Assembly: GCF_037392515.1 (NCBI RefSeq)
Contig: NC_090291.1
Coordinates: 42,029,001 to 42,093,000 of the forward strand
From: Haliotis asinina
Taxonomy: Eukaryota > Mollusca > Gastropoda > Lepetellida > Haliotidae
Direction: 5' to 3'
Length of the DNA: 64,000 bases
The translations under genes and the position numbers were made by a program. Below the pieces are notes generated by a model. That model did no database searches, was not told the DNA's origin, and saw only the letters and a program-made list of their open reading frames with translations. Within the stretch, counting starts at the first letter, position 1, and each line of letters begins with the position of its first letter. Positions 47,010-59,100 of this stretch are shown here, in pieces.

Positions 47010-47179
47010 TATGTGGCCACATATGTCACATTTGGGATTACACTTTCTGAGTAAAGTACAAATTCTAGAACGTTATTGGTTGAGTCCCATTCAGGCTTTG
47101 AACCTGCCCCCTCAGAGTCAGACATCTAATCGCCAGCACACAAAATCACCTGCCTAACCCACTCAGCCACCAGAACTTC
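47010..47179 (-). mobile_element. SINE-C copy, left arm of an inverted pair
   Basis: - strand: GTTCTGGTGGCTGAGTGGGT (A box), GGCAGGTTCAAAGCCTGAAT (B box), GTACTTTACTCAGAAAGTGT. Same family as 17391-17562. Confidence 0.75.
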
Positions 47180-47210
47180 CACAAAAATAGACTGTGTACT
47201 TTGTGTACCC

Positions 47211-47332
47211 CTCTGATAAGTGTGAATCCCATATGGGACTCAACCAAAAAAGTACTAGAATTTGTACTTTACTAAGAAAGTGTAATCCAAAATGCGACAT
47301 ATATTACATTTGACCACTTTCTAAATGGCATT
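47211..47332 (+). mobile_element. SINE-C copy without head, right arm of an inverted pair
   Basis: GGGACTCAACC, GTACTAGAATTTGTACTTTA, AGAAAGTGTAATCC and GACCACTTTCT. Reverse complement of much of 47010-47105, with ~105 bp between arms. Confidence 0.75.
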
Positions 47333-47420
47333 GTGTAATTGGAACTGGCCAGTGTCTAATTTTACATGCCCTGCACATGCACACAGCCAGTTGAAAAGTA
47401 ATGTGAAACCACCGAATGTG

Positions 47421-47467
47421 AGAAACCTATCCCAGGTGTAAATGCCATGATATTGCTGGAATATTAT
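47421..47467 (+). mobile_element. SINE-A fragment
   Basis: AGAAACCTATCCCAGGTGTA and CATGATATTGCTGGAATATT, the centre-to-tail piece only. Confidence 0.55.
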
Positions 47468-48398
47468 GAATGTTCCCATACTTCATGCTTCATCTTAAAC
47501 CACGGTAACACCTGAAACTAATGCAGATAATAAACCACATGATATTCTGTAACCATAGTGACTGTATCTTTATTTCTGTGATTACTATTGACATGGGAAA
47601 AAACACATACAATCTGAGTTTGAAAGGTAACAGGCTACAAACATATCAGATGAATACTCAGGCAATTTGTCCCTGTTCTAATTATTTTTGGAAGTGCAGG
47701 ATGAATCTTGTGGTGCTCATATTTAAGAATTTACAGTTTTTGTCTCAGAAATGATCTTTTCTGACTTGGTAATTTTAACAAGACTTTATCTGCTTGTGAT
47801 TATTTCTGTATGAGCTATGATAAAAGCTGTCATTACATCAACTTAATTAAAACAGTTACTTCATCATTTTACCCCTTGAAGTTTTATAACAACTTTATGC
47901 TGTTGGACATTTTGTTCAATGATTCTGTTTATATGCTTAAGGACAGCAGCTTGTTGTTCCATGTTCAAAATGTTAGTGTTTATTAGGAGTATTTTGTTTT
48001 CAGTGTTGAATATCCATTTTACCTTGATATGATAGGACAGAATATTTTTGTTATATCAGTCAAATTATAATGAGTCAGTTCACAGACATTATTGACAAAG
48101 TTTGCATGATAAATTAGAATGTCATAGAAACTGAATTACCTTGGGATTTAAAAAAGTTATAAAAAAAGTAATAAAGTTAGAATGAGTGTGCCATACCATG
48201 TGTATTCCAATACTGTAAATTTATTATTTGTTCTCCTTCCTGTTTGCAGTTGAATCACATGCATGACTGAGTAGTTTTTTAAATTTCAGAGATCTAGAAT
48301 TACTGAAGGCAGAAAGACAGTGCTGAATATTATACTGTGTGTAGTCAACCAAGGAGTACTAGAAAATCTTCTTGATGAACAGTTTCATGTCAGACCAA

Positions 48399-48430
48399 TT
48401 TTTTTTTGAGGGGGGGGGGTTGGGGGGGTT
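48399..48430 (+). repeat. T-run followed by G-runs
   Basis: A T8-9 tract, GA, about ten G, TT, then seven G. Could form a G-quadruplex on the + strand; may also be the tail of an unrecognised insertion. Confidence 0.6.
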
Positions 48431-49550
48431 ACTGATTTTTGTCCTGAGAAAACCTAAAGGCATGAAAGAAAAAAAATACATGATGTATGAAAAACTCACA
48501 AATCAAGGTAAATAAATACTAAAACTAAATTATGTTAGTTTTGGCAATTTTTGAAGTATATATAGGGCAAAAAAACCAATTAGAAATAAATTTCATCTAG
48601 CGTTACATTTTTAGCTAATACAAACTTTTGGATTATATTTTTTGAGCTGGGAAAAATAATTATTATTTGTGTCTTTTTCTTGAATAAATATGGCCGAAGG
48701 ATCAATAAAACAAGAAAAGTGTTATCTGACATTGTTACATCACTTGAGCTTTCTTATTAAAATTCCAGATAACACATTGATGTTAAAAACATGTTTAAAG
48801 CAGAGTATGTAAATAACATTTTAACAATAAGATACTAGTATCTACTACAAAGGTTCTGCCAACAATTACCTTGCCATGTTTCCTATGCAAATTAGAAGAG
48901 ATGCTTTGAAGTGGATGAATTTATAGTACACTGAAATGACACATAGATAGTCCTTTTAACAGCCTTCCCCCATACCGCCATCTCCACATTTGGGGCTCCA
49001 ATGACAAACAGTACATTTGTGACAGGATTTTGAAAAAATCAAAGTCATGGTGACTCACACTCACGGTGTTCATTTTTAGGAGTCATTTTCATATTTCATC
49101 ATGAAAATGAAAACTTCAGTGTAATGTATATTTGTGTTTATCAAAAAGCAAGATTTTGCAAAGATTTAGTTGTTCTGTGTTTCATTGCCATTTATTTGTT
49201 AGTTAATGAACAGTGTATTTTTCAAATTTCAATTCAGTCATTATCAAACTGCATTGTCCTAAAATAATGATTGCCCTTCACTCAAATGTACAGTTATTAG
49301 CATGAATTAACAGGAATATATAAATTAATGAAGACCTCATGAAAACTATCATTGTTTGCTTATCAGATATCAATTTTATTGAACGGAACTCTGAGGGTCA
49401 CTCATTAACCTTGTGTCAAGCTTTACTTATATAGTAATATTTTGAGAGTTTTGTCAAATATGCAGAAATCACGTGTCATGTAAAAACCTGTTGTGACAAA
49501 CACACTTTTACTGAACCTATACTACTGAACAATGGCTATTACAAGAGACT

Positions 49551-49699
49551 GGTGTAGCTTAGCGGTTATGTGTTCGCTTGCCATAGGCTCAGTTCCCCAC
49601 ATGGGTGCAATGTGTGGAGCCTGTTCCTTGTGTCCCCAGGTGTGATATTGCTGGAATATGGCCAGAAGTGGCATAAGACTAAATTCACTCACTCACTCA
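49551..49699 (+). mobile_element. SINE-A copy
   Basis: GGTGTAGCTTAGCGGTTATG (A box), CAGTTCCCCACATGGGTGCA, CGTAAAACT replaced by CATAAGACT, then ACTCACTCACTCAGC. The B box is shortened. Confidence 0.85.
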
Positions 49700-50957
49700 G
49701 CATGAATTTGGCAGTAAAAATGTTTTATAATGTTTTGTGAACAGTGTTTCTGACCTGGCATATGCCTGATATCGACTTTTAGATGAAGTCCAGTGTTGAG
49801 GATTGAGTGGATTTTTATGATCAGTGAAACCTACTTTGACACACTTAAAACTGCAATAAAATGGTTAATTATGTTGCGTGTGTCAAGGATTCAAAAGCAG
49901 TGATAGTAAGTAATACAAATACAACCATATTCTCTCACAATGGCTTTTACAGGCTAAAGTTAGTGATCACTTTCATTTTGTTTACAACCAGTTTACTGTA
50001 CTAAGTTGAGACTGTATACTGCTAAAACAAGTTAAGAACAAACATTTTATTTTATTTTTCAGTAGTATGAAATAACTTGACTTGAGGTTTCAGCTGTTGC
50101 AGGATATATGTTTTCCAAATATTCCAGATGTGAGAGGCATATTATTTTCAGCCAGCCCTCAAGCATTTGTATTCATTTAATGTGTAGAGTTTGATTTGCG
50201 TGAAAATTTATGTCCCACCATGCAATTAAAAAAGGTTGTTGCCTTACAACAAAAGGTGAATTTCTTTGCCTTAGATAGTTGGAAGGGGTGAAACAGTTCT
50301 TACCATAGTATGTTTTCGGTTCTGTCGGTTCAGGTTGGGTATGTGAGATATGATCAATAGGCAAACCTAGATAGAATTTATTTTTACAAAATTGTTAGAT
50401 TTCTAGACATTTTAGAAAAAGGATTAAAAAGATTAATAACATTATTGTACAAAAAGCGAAAGTACTGAGATTTTCCATTGCATTACAGCATACCAACTGA
50501 TGGCAAAATACCACAGTTGTACCAATACCATGCTATAGGGTTTCAAAGCTGATACTATAGGGCCACATAGGCGGATAGTGAACTGGTTGCAAAGATATCT
50601 TATGTATGATGATGTTTATGCCTGACCCTGGCTGGGAAATGTTATGTTTGATCCTACTACCTGCTGCTATGGTTGACCATCACACCAATGGCAGTGTCTG
50701 GAGAAGCCATTTTGCCATCTGAAGCAATACTCAGAACATCCTTTACTATTCTCAGATAACATGTGGGATGTTTTAATCATCATTTCCTCTCAGTATTTGC
50801 TCTTTTGATAGTTTATATGCTGATTTGAAAAATAAAATCGAATGTGATTATGTGTTCTGTTGAAGTTTGTACAGATTGATCATCTAGTTAGGTATTAGAT
50901 GGCACCTGTGCAGTTCCATACCTAGTGGATGAGCTTTTGTGACCTTTGAGGGACTAT

Positions 50958-50973
50958 GTGGTGGTGGTGGTGG

Positions 50974-51004
<31 letters not shown>

Positions 51005-51007
51005 GGT
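50958..51007. repeat. Trinucleotide microsatellite (GGT)n(GAT)n
   Basis: GTGGTGGTGGTGGTGGTGAT followed by GATGATGATGGTGATGATGA. Confidence 0.95.
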
Positions 51008-51144
51008 CAGATGGCTACATTGTTACCTGGTCAATGGATCCATGTGCAAGGGATAATCATTCTCAACTACCTGGTGAGCGAACCTGTGAAGATCCATGAT
51101 GGTCTTCAGCAACCTATGACGATTGAATGAGTGCGGTGTTTAAA

Positions 51145-51167
51145 CAAACAAACAAACAAACAAACAA
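51145..51167. repeat. Tetranucleotide microsatellite (AAAC)n
   Basis: Five to six AAAC units, just before another A-rich AAAC stretch. Confidence 0.9.
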
Positions 51168-51260
51168 AGAAAAAACCCAAACAAACAAAACCATGGGGAG
51201 TATACTACCCAGTCTGTCTGTGATATACTACAAGGTCAATAGTCACATGATCATAGGACC

Positions 51261-51531
51261 CGTGAAGGTCCCGGGGTGGAATAGGCCATCAGCAACCCAT
51301 GCTTGCCATAAAAGGTGACTATGTTTGTCGTAAGGCGCGACTAACGGGATCGGGGGGTCAGGCTCGCTGACTTGTTTGACACGTCATCGGTTCCCAACTG
51401 CGTAGATCGATGCAAATGTTGATCACTGGATTGTCAGGTCCAGAATCGATTATTTACAGACTGCCGCCATATAGCTGGAATAATGCTGAGTGTGGCGTAA
51501 AACTCAACTAACTCAACCTAACTCAACTCAG
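51261..51531 (+). mobile_element. SINE-B copy, full length
   Basis: GTGAAGGTCCCGGGGTGGAA head, CGACTAACGGGATCGGGGGG, GACACGTCATCGGTTCCCAA, GCCGCCATATAGCTGGAATA and a tail GTGGCGTAAAACTCAACTAA extended into repeated AACTCAACCT units. Best reference copy of the family in the window. Confidence 0.93.
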
Positions 51532-51651
51532 CATGATCATAAGGATGTTCCAGGGGTGCCTTTTTGTTTTGAAAGTCGTGTGAAAATGAGTGTACAGTTA
51601 TGTTACAAGAACTGCCACATAGACTAACAGGTTCATCGTTTGAGGTAACCC

Positions 51652-51845
51652 TTGAACGTCCAGTGTAGAATAGGCCTCTAACCACCCATGCTTGCCACAA
51701 AAGGCGACTATGCTTGTCGTAAGAGGCGACTAACGGGATGCTTATGCTGTTGATAACTGGATTGGCTGGTCAAGACTCGATTGTTTGCAGACCGCCGCCA
51801 TATAGCTAGAATATTGTTGAGCGCGGCGTAAAAATAAACTCACTG
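51652..51845 (+). mobile_element. SINE-B copy with internal deletion
   Basis: AGAATAGGCCTCTAACCACC, GTAAGAGGCGACTAACGGGA, then a jump to TGTTGATAACTGGATTGGCT and AGACCGCCGCCATATAGCTA; about 60 bp of the centre are missing. Confidence 0.9.
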
Positions 51846-51892
51846 AGTCTTTTGGGGTTGGCTAACTTTTGAGCCTTAGATTGACTGAACTA

Positions 51893-52796
51893 CTACTGGC
51901 TAGCGACCAATTATCGCCGCGTACCAGTTATCGCCAACACCTGGCTGTAGCGCTTGCGCAGACAGCTTTACGTGTAGTTCTGTAGTATTTCACACATTGA
52001 CACATACAAAAAAAAACCCGATTGGTTACAATGGTTAAAATTACTGTGAGTATTTCTGCGTTGTACACGTTACAAATATGAACCCCTCGGAAGACGAGAC
52101 CCAAACACGTCGGGGGTATGTCACGTCACCATTAGTGTGTTGACTTGAAATTTCATAAACGATGAGAATTGAATGAAAATCATCCAGGCTGTGTTGTAAA
52201 TCTCTGACTTGACAATTCAGCCCATACAAAGTGCCGATTTTAATTTGTCTGAACATAGCCATAATGCAAACATTCAATCACTTAACTGTGAATTGACCCA
52301 AATTTCATGGACTCGACAGATACCATGCAGACGATACTGACAAAATATAACAGTCAATTTTCACCTTTATCTTTTCGTTCCTACCCGAGAAAACAAACAT
52401 TGCGAAAATTGCAAACAACTACTCGAAATGTCAACTTTCATAAGTTCAACCCCACATCTCCATATTCCGATCAGCTATGAAATTTCTTCAATATGTCAAA
52501 GTTTAAACACAATAGTTCTATTACCAAGTTTATGTCAAAGTAGGTGAATAACATTAAAAAAATCAGAAATGGCGATAATTGGTTTTGTTAGTTGATGGGA
52601 AAGCACCATATACACTACCGCGCTCCCTGTTGACCGCGTTTCGGAGAAACACGATCGGCAATTGTAAACAAGCAGAAAACATCGGTGAATAGCTGATGTA
52701 TCATCAAGACAATTTTTTTTTCATTCTGATAAGAAATAATGGAGCAAATCGTTAAAAACCACTTTAAAATGGCGATAACTGGTCGATAGCCAGTAG
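51893..52796. mobile_element. 904-bp non-autonomous TIR element
   Basis: The ends read CTACTGGCTAGCGACCAATT and, inverted, CTACTGGCTATCGACCAGTT, both followed by ATCGCC: ~26-bp TIRs with two mismatches. An internal GGCGATAATTGG (near 52570) and ACCAGTTATCGCC (near 51926) repeat the TIR core. No clear TSD and no transposase frame; superfamily not assigned. Confidence 0.75.
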
Positions 52797-53627
52797 GTGT
52801 GTTTGATCAACATCGAAGCCAAGTGATGAGGTATTTTTGTCAGGAACACCAGGCTTGGATTTTGCACATTTCATTGGTGTCTGAATCATGTTGGTGGTGG
52901 CAATTTCTAGTGCCATTCTATGCAATGAAATACAATCTCACATGTGTAGCTGTGTGGTCCTACAGTGTGATCCACCATGCTAAAGGAATTCTCGGCACTG
53001 CATATTTTGATCAACATGCTGCCAGTCGATGAATGACCAACAGAAAATCAAACGAATTATGTGATTGTAGGTAAGGTGATTCCTGACTAATGTGCAAATG
53101 ATGACTTGGAACTTAAATTAAATTCTTGAAAATTATTTAAGCTACACTAAATTGACATGTAAGTCTATGGAAATTAAGTCAAGTGTCGAATACTTTTGCA
53201 CAGGGCTGTACATTATCCTAAACTAAAGGCGCCATTCAAGAATTTACAAAGTCTGTGAGACGCAACATCCCGCTTACAGAACTACTGAACATTGTAAACC
53301 AAAAGTCACTGTGTTCTGTAATCAGAGTGGTTGAAAAACATGATCAAATGGTATTAGATTCCCGGAGACTGCAAGACTATTCACTGCGTATTGACCTCGC
53401 AAACAATTGTTTTGTTGAGTCATTAACAGTGGTGACGTCATTCAAATCACATTATGACGTAAAGTCGGAATGACGTCACAAATTAGCAACTCCAGACGCT
53501 ACCATGGGAACCAGCTGAAACGGCCTGCTGATGGCACTTCACTGCTGTACCCGTACTCGATGTAAACGAGTGCAGACAGTAAAACCCTTTGGTTTACTTT
53601 TGTGTTTACAATGTCGATAAAACATGA

Positions 53628-53724
53628 TGGCCAATTTCCGGGTGTTATTGAGTATTTGAAGCACGGGAATGTTTCATTTGAAACCTCCGGCTTCAAATAC
53701 TCAATAACACCCTGAAATTGGCCA
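53628..53724. repeat. Inverted repeat with 35-bp arms and 27-bp loop
   Basis: Left arm 53628-53662 (TGGCCAATTTCCGGGTGTTA ...) and right arm 53690-53724 match at 34 of 35 positions. Weaker pairing continues outwards (GATAAAACATGA vs GATAAACATCATG). The loop holds a second palindrome GTTTCATTTGAAAC. Confidence 0.95.
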
Positions 53725-54326
53725 ACACATGATGTTTATCTCCTAACTGTCGTCCCAATATATACGACGTCCAAAAACCTGTGATCCGAGGATACACAAT
53801 GTTCGAAGCCGCATGTACCGCACGGAGTGTTCAAAATCAGAAGCAACAACAAACGAAAAGTACATTATTATGACAATGATTAGCGAAACGGCATCACTTT
53901 CTATAACACTGTTATTGTACTTGGGTTTCGTTTTTTGTCAGTTGATCAATAAACACCTTCATGATGATTGGGGCATGGAGGCAACTTTCACTGATATTTC
54001 CAGACATGTCCACCGTCTTGCCTCATTGTCTTCTTCGCACCATATAGCGCCACAACGTCATATCTGCTGTAGACGTGTTGATACCATGAAACGAATTATC
54101 ATGAGATATCATAAGATTGATATGGGGCCGTTTCCGAAAACATTCTTTTCGCTTCATCTATGTTCAGGTTAAATTCTCTGTCTTTAGGTTGAACACATTT
54201 TAGTCATTCTGTTTGTGACGTAGAGCTATTATGATGTTCTTTGCCTATGACGCATCCCTTTATTCTTCACATTATGACGTCATAACATTTTCGATGACAT
54301 CACTTAACTACAACCCATGCTATAAC

Positions 54327-54336
54327 AAGATGGCGG
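54327..54336 (+). promoter_or_regulatory. YY1-like motif AAGATGGCGG near the RGS-like gene start
   Basis: Located 21-30 nt before the ATG. YY1 sites of this form often sit just downstream of the transcription start in TATA-less animal promoters, in the same orientation as here. Confidence 0.5.
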
Positions 54337-54344
54337 ATACGTGA
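54330..54344 (+). other. Minimal upstream ORF (ATG GCG GAT ACG TGA)
   Basis: The ATG inside the YY1-like motif opens a four-codon frame (MADT) that stops 12 nt before the main ATG at 54357. Meaningful only if the transcript starts upstream of 54330. Confidence 0.45.
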
Positions 54345-54356
54345 CTTCTGATAAAC

Positions 54357-56090
54357 ATGCCGGTCTCCGTGGATGAAGGTACGTACTGATAGTTACAAGG
54401 TATATTGGATTCTGGGATAAAGAGAATAATAGTTTGTAAGGATATGTCTCCGTACTCTAACTACTTATATAACCTGACAAAAATAGGCCATTCCTTGTTT
54501 TGTAAGTCGCCAAAGACTTACGTGTGGTCTAAATTATGTTGGGCAGATTGCGCTTTATGGGTCCCCAGAAGTTAGGGTTAGTGTTCCCGCTTGCATTTGT
54601 ATGGTTTAATCTGAATAACCCTAAAACTTGATTTCAATAAATAAACGAACATAGCGTAATCAAATATTACTCGAAAATCGAAGTTCCATACTATCGTAGA
54701 GGCCGATAAATTGTTTCTGAAGGACCTGTGAATTATCCTTATCAATATGGCCGAAAGTATTTTGTGTTCAAATAGCAGGATTTTAATACACTGATTTATA
54801 CTTAAACCTTATGAAAACATCGAACCACCAACATAGTAAATGTATTTCAGTAGGTTTCACTTTTGCTTTTGATATTTGAACTGGCGAAGAAGCTTCGCTT
54901 GTCAGTTATTATGTGATATCATTTGCTTGGATTGTGTTGTATCTATTATGATACACTCTAAATGATTAATATGATACACATTCTAAATAATTCCATTTTA
55001 GCTATTTTAGAAAACATGGAGAGAAGAGAAAATATAGCAATAAAACAATTCAGGAACGTTTATTTTCCCCTGTAACAATACGGAATTCCTATTGCAAAAC
55101 ATAATTTTAAAACAGTATTGACTCGTGAAGATCCGGTCTTAGAACTCGTCTTCAGCGTATCATGCTTGTCACTATAACATGATCCGGTGCTCATGTTGGC
55201 TTACTTGGATGGCACATGTCATTATACCCCAGTTGACGACAGCCAAAAAGAATTCATGCAGAGTAACGGACAAAATATTAATAATCCTCAGCGAAAACTG
55301 TCTGTCGAGTGTAGGTTCTATAAAGGTAAATAACTAGTTGTGATTCTACTTCCAGCTGAGCTCCCGTCTTTAGATGAGTTTGATTTGCTGCTAGAAGACA
55401 AGGCCTTCGTCGACCATTTCAATGTGTTCCTGTCTCTACCCGTGAGTACCTCGACATGTATATCCGTATAGCCCACCGGACTAGGTATGAAATAGGCCCA
55501 AGTCACTCAGAGCGTGTTAGATTAGGTGGGTGGGTCGATTCCTTGTCGTCCTACCCTGTGAATGTTGCTCATGATATCAATCACTTGTTTGTCGGACCAA
55601 TCATTTGACTATATATGGGGCGTGATCATGTAGTTCATCAACATGTGTCTGACCACGACGTTAACCCCATGGATGCCAGACGGACATATAAGTCCTTCCT
55701 TTTCAATTCTCACATTGAAGTCTGATAATGTTTAAAAAAAAATATGACGCACACACATTTACTTCATGGTTTTTTAATTCTGTGGGGAATTCCGTTTCTC
55801 GATACCATATCTACTATCAACTCAGACAAAGCTAAAGTGCTTAAAAGTAACATTAGTTTCAAAATAGGCTTCATCGTAAATGGCGACATTTCTGACGCAA
55901 CACGAAATCGCGATTCACAGCGTCAATTACTGTATGTTTTGAAATGCTAAAATCGGACATAGTGCTGAATTTCAAAAATAGCATATTGATGATCACTGAT
56001 ATCACGTTTTCATGAAATCACTGAATCACCTGAGAAAAAACCCAAAAAACTTGTTGAAAATGCGTGGGGCATGCGTCCCAGTTAGGTAGG

Positions 56091-56135
<45 letters not shown>

Positions 56136-59100
56136 GACCCAATTTAGAATCCGGGGAGAGTAGGTTACAGATTGATCGTTGGTAAGATAAACAAACTCCC
56201 AAGAAACAAAACAGTCGAAGAGGAATTGTCTTCTCGTAACCGTATAGTTTCCTGTAATTTTGTTTTCTGCGAATACATGTTAGTCTAATAATCCTTGCAT
56301 ACAAAACATTATAATAAGTGTGGATACACATGTATTCGTTATATGTGAACGTATTGGTGACTCCTATGTGTTGATGTTCCACGGTGCAGGTGTTCGGGCA
56401 ACAAGCCATCTATAGCTTCAGGGAAAAAGAGTTCGAGTTTGACCCCCCAATCCGCCGCCGTCGATACGTAAGTGATTAAAACACGATGTTTTGTCAGATG
56501 TTTGATAGGCATTTAGTAGTGGGCAGGGGAATACTCTTCTGGGCTAATGCTTGCAACATTAGCCCAGAAACATCCTTTGTAAATAATAAAGTTGCACATC
56601 CATAGCAAGTGTCCTGCATTATGCTGTGTTGTTTTCGGCTTGACAGTCAAATGGGCCAAGGTTCTGTCCCTTTCGCGGTGCCAGCGTCCCGCGAACCCAT
56701 GATTCGACAATAAAATATTGTCATCCGATTGCTGACCTCACCATACCTCTAGGCTTTAACAACTGAACCTGCAAAGGGATAGGGCGTATCAGAGGCCGAT
56801 GCTGATATCGAGTTCACCATATATTTTCAAATCATAAACACCTCCACAGATTTCTAATATCTTTTCCTCTGTGGTCCCCAGTTCATCCACCGACGGTCCG
56901 TGATCAACTGGTTGCGAGAGGAGCGGTTCCCCTACTTCCGGAAGACCCGCTTGTACGCGGAGTACCTGCTGTGTACACGACTCAGGGAGGTTGGATTTCA
57001 CGTGCAGGACGCACACGGAAAAGGTCGAGTAGGCCTCTTCAAACTGATGATTTAATAACAAATAATCAATCATCAACCCCAGCATGGTTTAGAAATAAAA
57101 TAGCCATACCCTAGATACCTTTCCTACTGGTTAACACATATAAGATGATCCACGACCTGACAAATGACCCCAATTTGCATACTTGGGAACGCCCCACAGA
57201 ACGATCCACTTGAAACAAGAGGGAGACAGGTTATCTGATAAATATCGAGAAGTTCATTTTCCCCGTGCGTTTCACGCATGAATTGTTATAGCACACTCGA
57301 TTTGGGAACAGGTACAATCCCAACGAATTGAATCAACACAATATACTGAGCAAATATGTTTAGGACCACCGATCCATTTCACGAAGCAAATGACATTTTC
57401 CTGGGGTTTTTTTAACAAAATTGTTGAATATCTAAAATGCTTGTCAATGCCCCAATCATCTATTTGTCTTCGTCTTAACTAAAGGTTAGCGTGGAATATC
57501 AGTATCTTATGCCTGAAATTGCAGTCTTATCATTTGAAGGAATATGCGGTGTTGATTTCATGTCACGGTTAGCATGTATTGCACGTGCAAAATCGTCAAG
57601 CTACCTGTAGCAGCCAAATGTACTCGCCCAATTCGTTGTACCGCTTCTCTTGTCACAAATGCGTTTAGTGCGCAGGATCATCTAATATGTGTCTAGCAGT
57701 AAGACTCTCGCAGTTGATCATTTAACAAATGAGATCATTTTTTATGAAAAAAACCCCTCTTCTTGATAAAATATTAAACCATAACTTGGACATATTTTAG
57801 ACACATAAACTTGCATATAGTTTTACACACTTGCATACTTGTTTATACCGCCGCTATTTCGCTGGAATATAGTTGAGTGCGGAGTAAAACTATCTCGCTA
57901 AGTTAGTCTAGTAACAGTTTTGATGGCAAATAGATGTCTAAAAATGGGCTTTACACGTGGTACCCACATCGAAAACCGACCCTGCTTTTACGGTGTGAAG
58001 AGTGAACGCTTTAAGCGCTGCACTGCATTACCTCCCACTTATAAAAAGACAACGTAATTCTGACGCTTTTTCTGAAACACAATCTCACTTTCAGATCAGC
58101 CGGAGACACCCGAGGTGACGCGAGTGTTCACGGTGAACCTTTTGAGTCACATGGTAGGGACGCAGCTCTTCCGCCAGTCTATGAGCGGCACCAATGGCGA
58201 GAGAGTCTACAACTGCTGGTTAGACATTGAAATCTTGAAGCGAACCACCGACCCCATTCGTCGACGACGACAGTTTCAACGAATCAATAGGTTGTACATC
58301 GCCGACGGTGGACCACAGGATCTAAATGGAAACAAGAAAAATCTCGCTCTTTATGGTACAAAGTGACCAAATCATATAAATCAAGATATATGGAAATAAT
58401 ATTATTTTATTTATTTATTTTTTTTTATAGAATATACCACACATTTAGGTCCATTGACATACACAGGACGGCAAAATGAACGATTCATTGTAGCTGACAT
58501 TACACGTTTGATCTTCTTGGAAAATATAAGGGATCTTCAATAGACAAAATGCACTGGCACTTTGGCACACTCTTCAGCAATACTTGTACATAGTTTTGTT
58601 TATTTAACAAACACAAAAAGAGACGGAAAACAACACAGTCACCAACATTTCGCAAACTACACAACTGCTGATGGTTGTCTTACACATGTTAAATTTGAAA
58701 ATCAATAAATTTCTTTTTCGGTACAAAGTTACAGTTCACACATGGTTTTGGCCCCAGTCTTCATTGAACCAACGTATGTTTAAACAACATTATTCAACCA
58801 TAGATCGTGTTATTTTACCAGATTTATATTAATAACAATAAATTTCACATTTGAGTCTAAATCCAAAATTTGCCCGAACGCGTTGCTCATAAGTTCGTTT
58901 CAACAACGAACTTCAGTTCACTTTGAAATATCTCACAATCACTGATTTGCTGGATGTTTGAGGGCAGTTCAAATTTATCAACAGGAATTGCAGGAAAACA
59001 ATGTCTGTACCGTTCCTTTTGCCCTGCAGTAACCAGGTATGCCATTTGGATTTTATTAAAGTAATTATTTTTTCAGGGAAACTCAATTTTGAAATTTTGG

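Larger units (their letters stand above)
46133..54300. other. Gene-free region between the BTB gene and the RGS-like gene
   Basis: No coding exon was recognised; frames of 60-119 codons (for example 47521-47754, 52799-53032, 53813-54172) have no domain or splice support. Contents: SINE-A and SINE-B copies, an inverted SINE-C pair, a G-rich run, simple repeats (GGT/GAT at 50958-51007; AAAC at 51145-51167), a 904-bp TIR element and a 35-bp-arm hairpin. Confidence 0.6.

Noticed and set aside
53813-54172. 119-codon + frame with a hydrophobic stretch upstream of the RGS-like gene
   Set aside because: The hydrophobic segment is mid-frame, there is no domain, and it stops ~185 bp before the RGS-like start without a splice link. 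I cannot support it as a gene.
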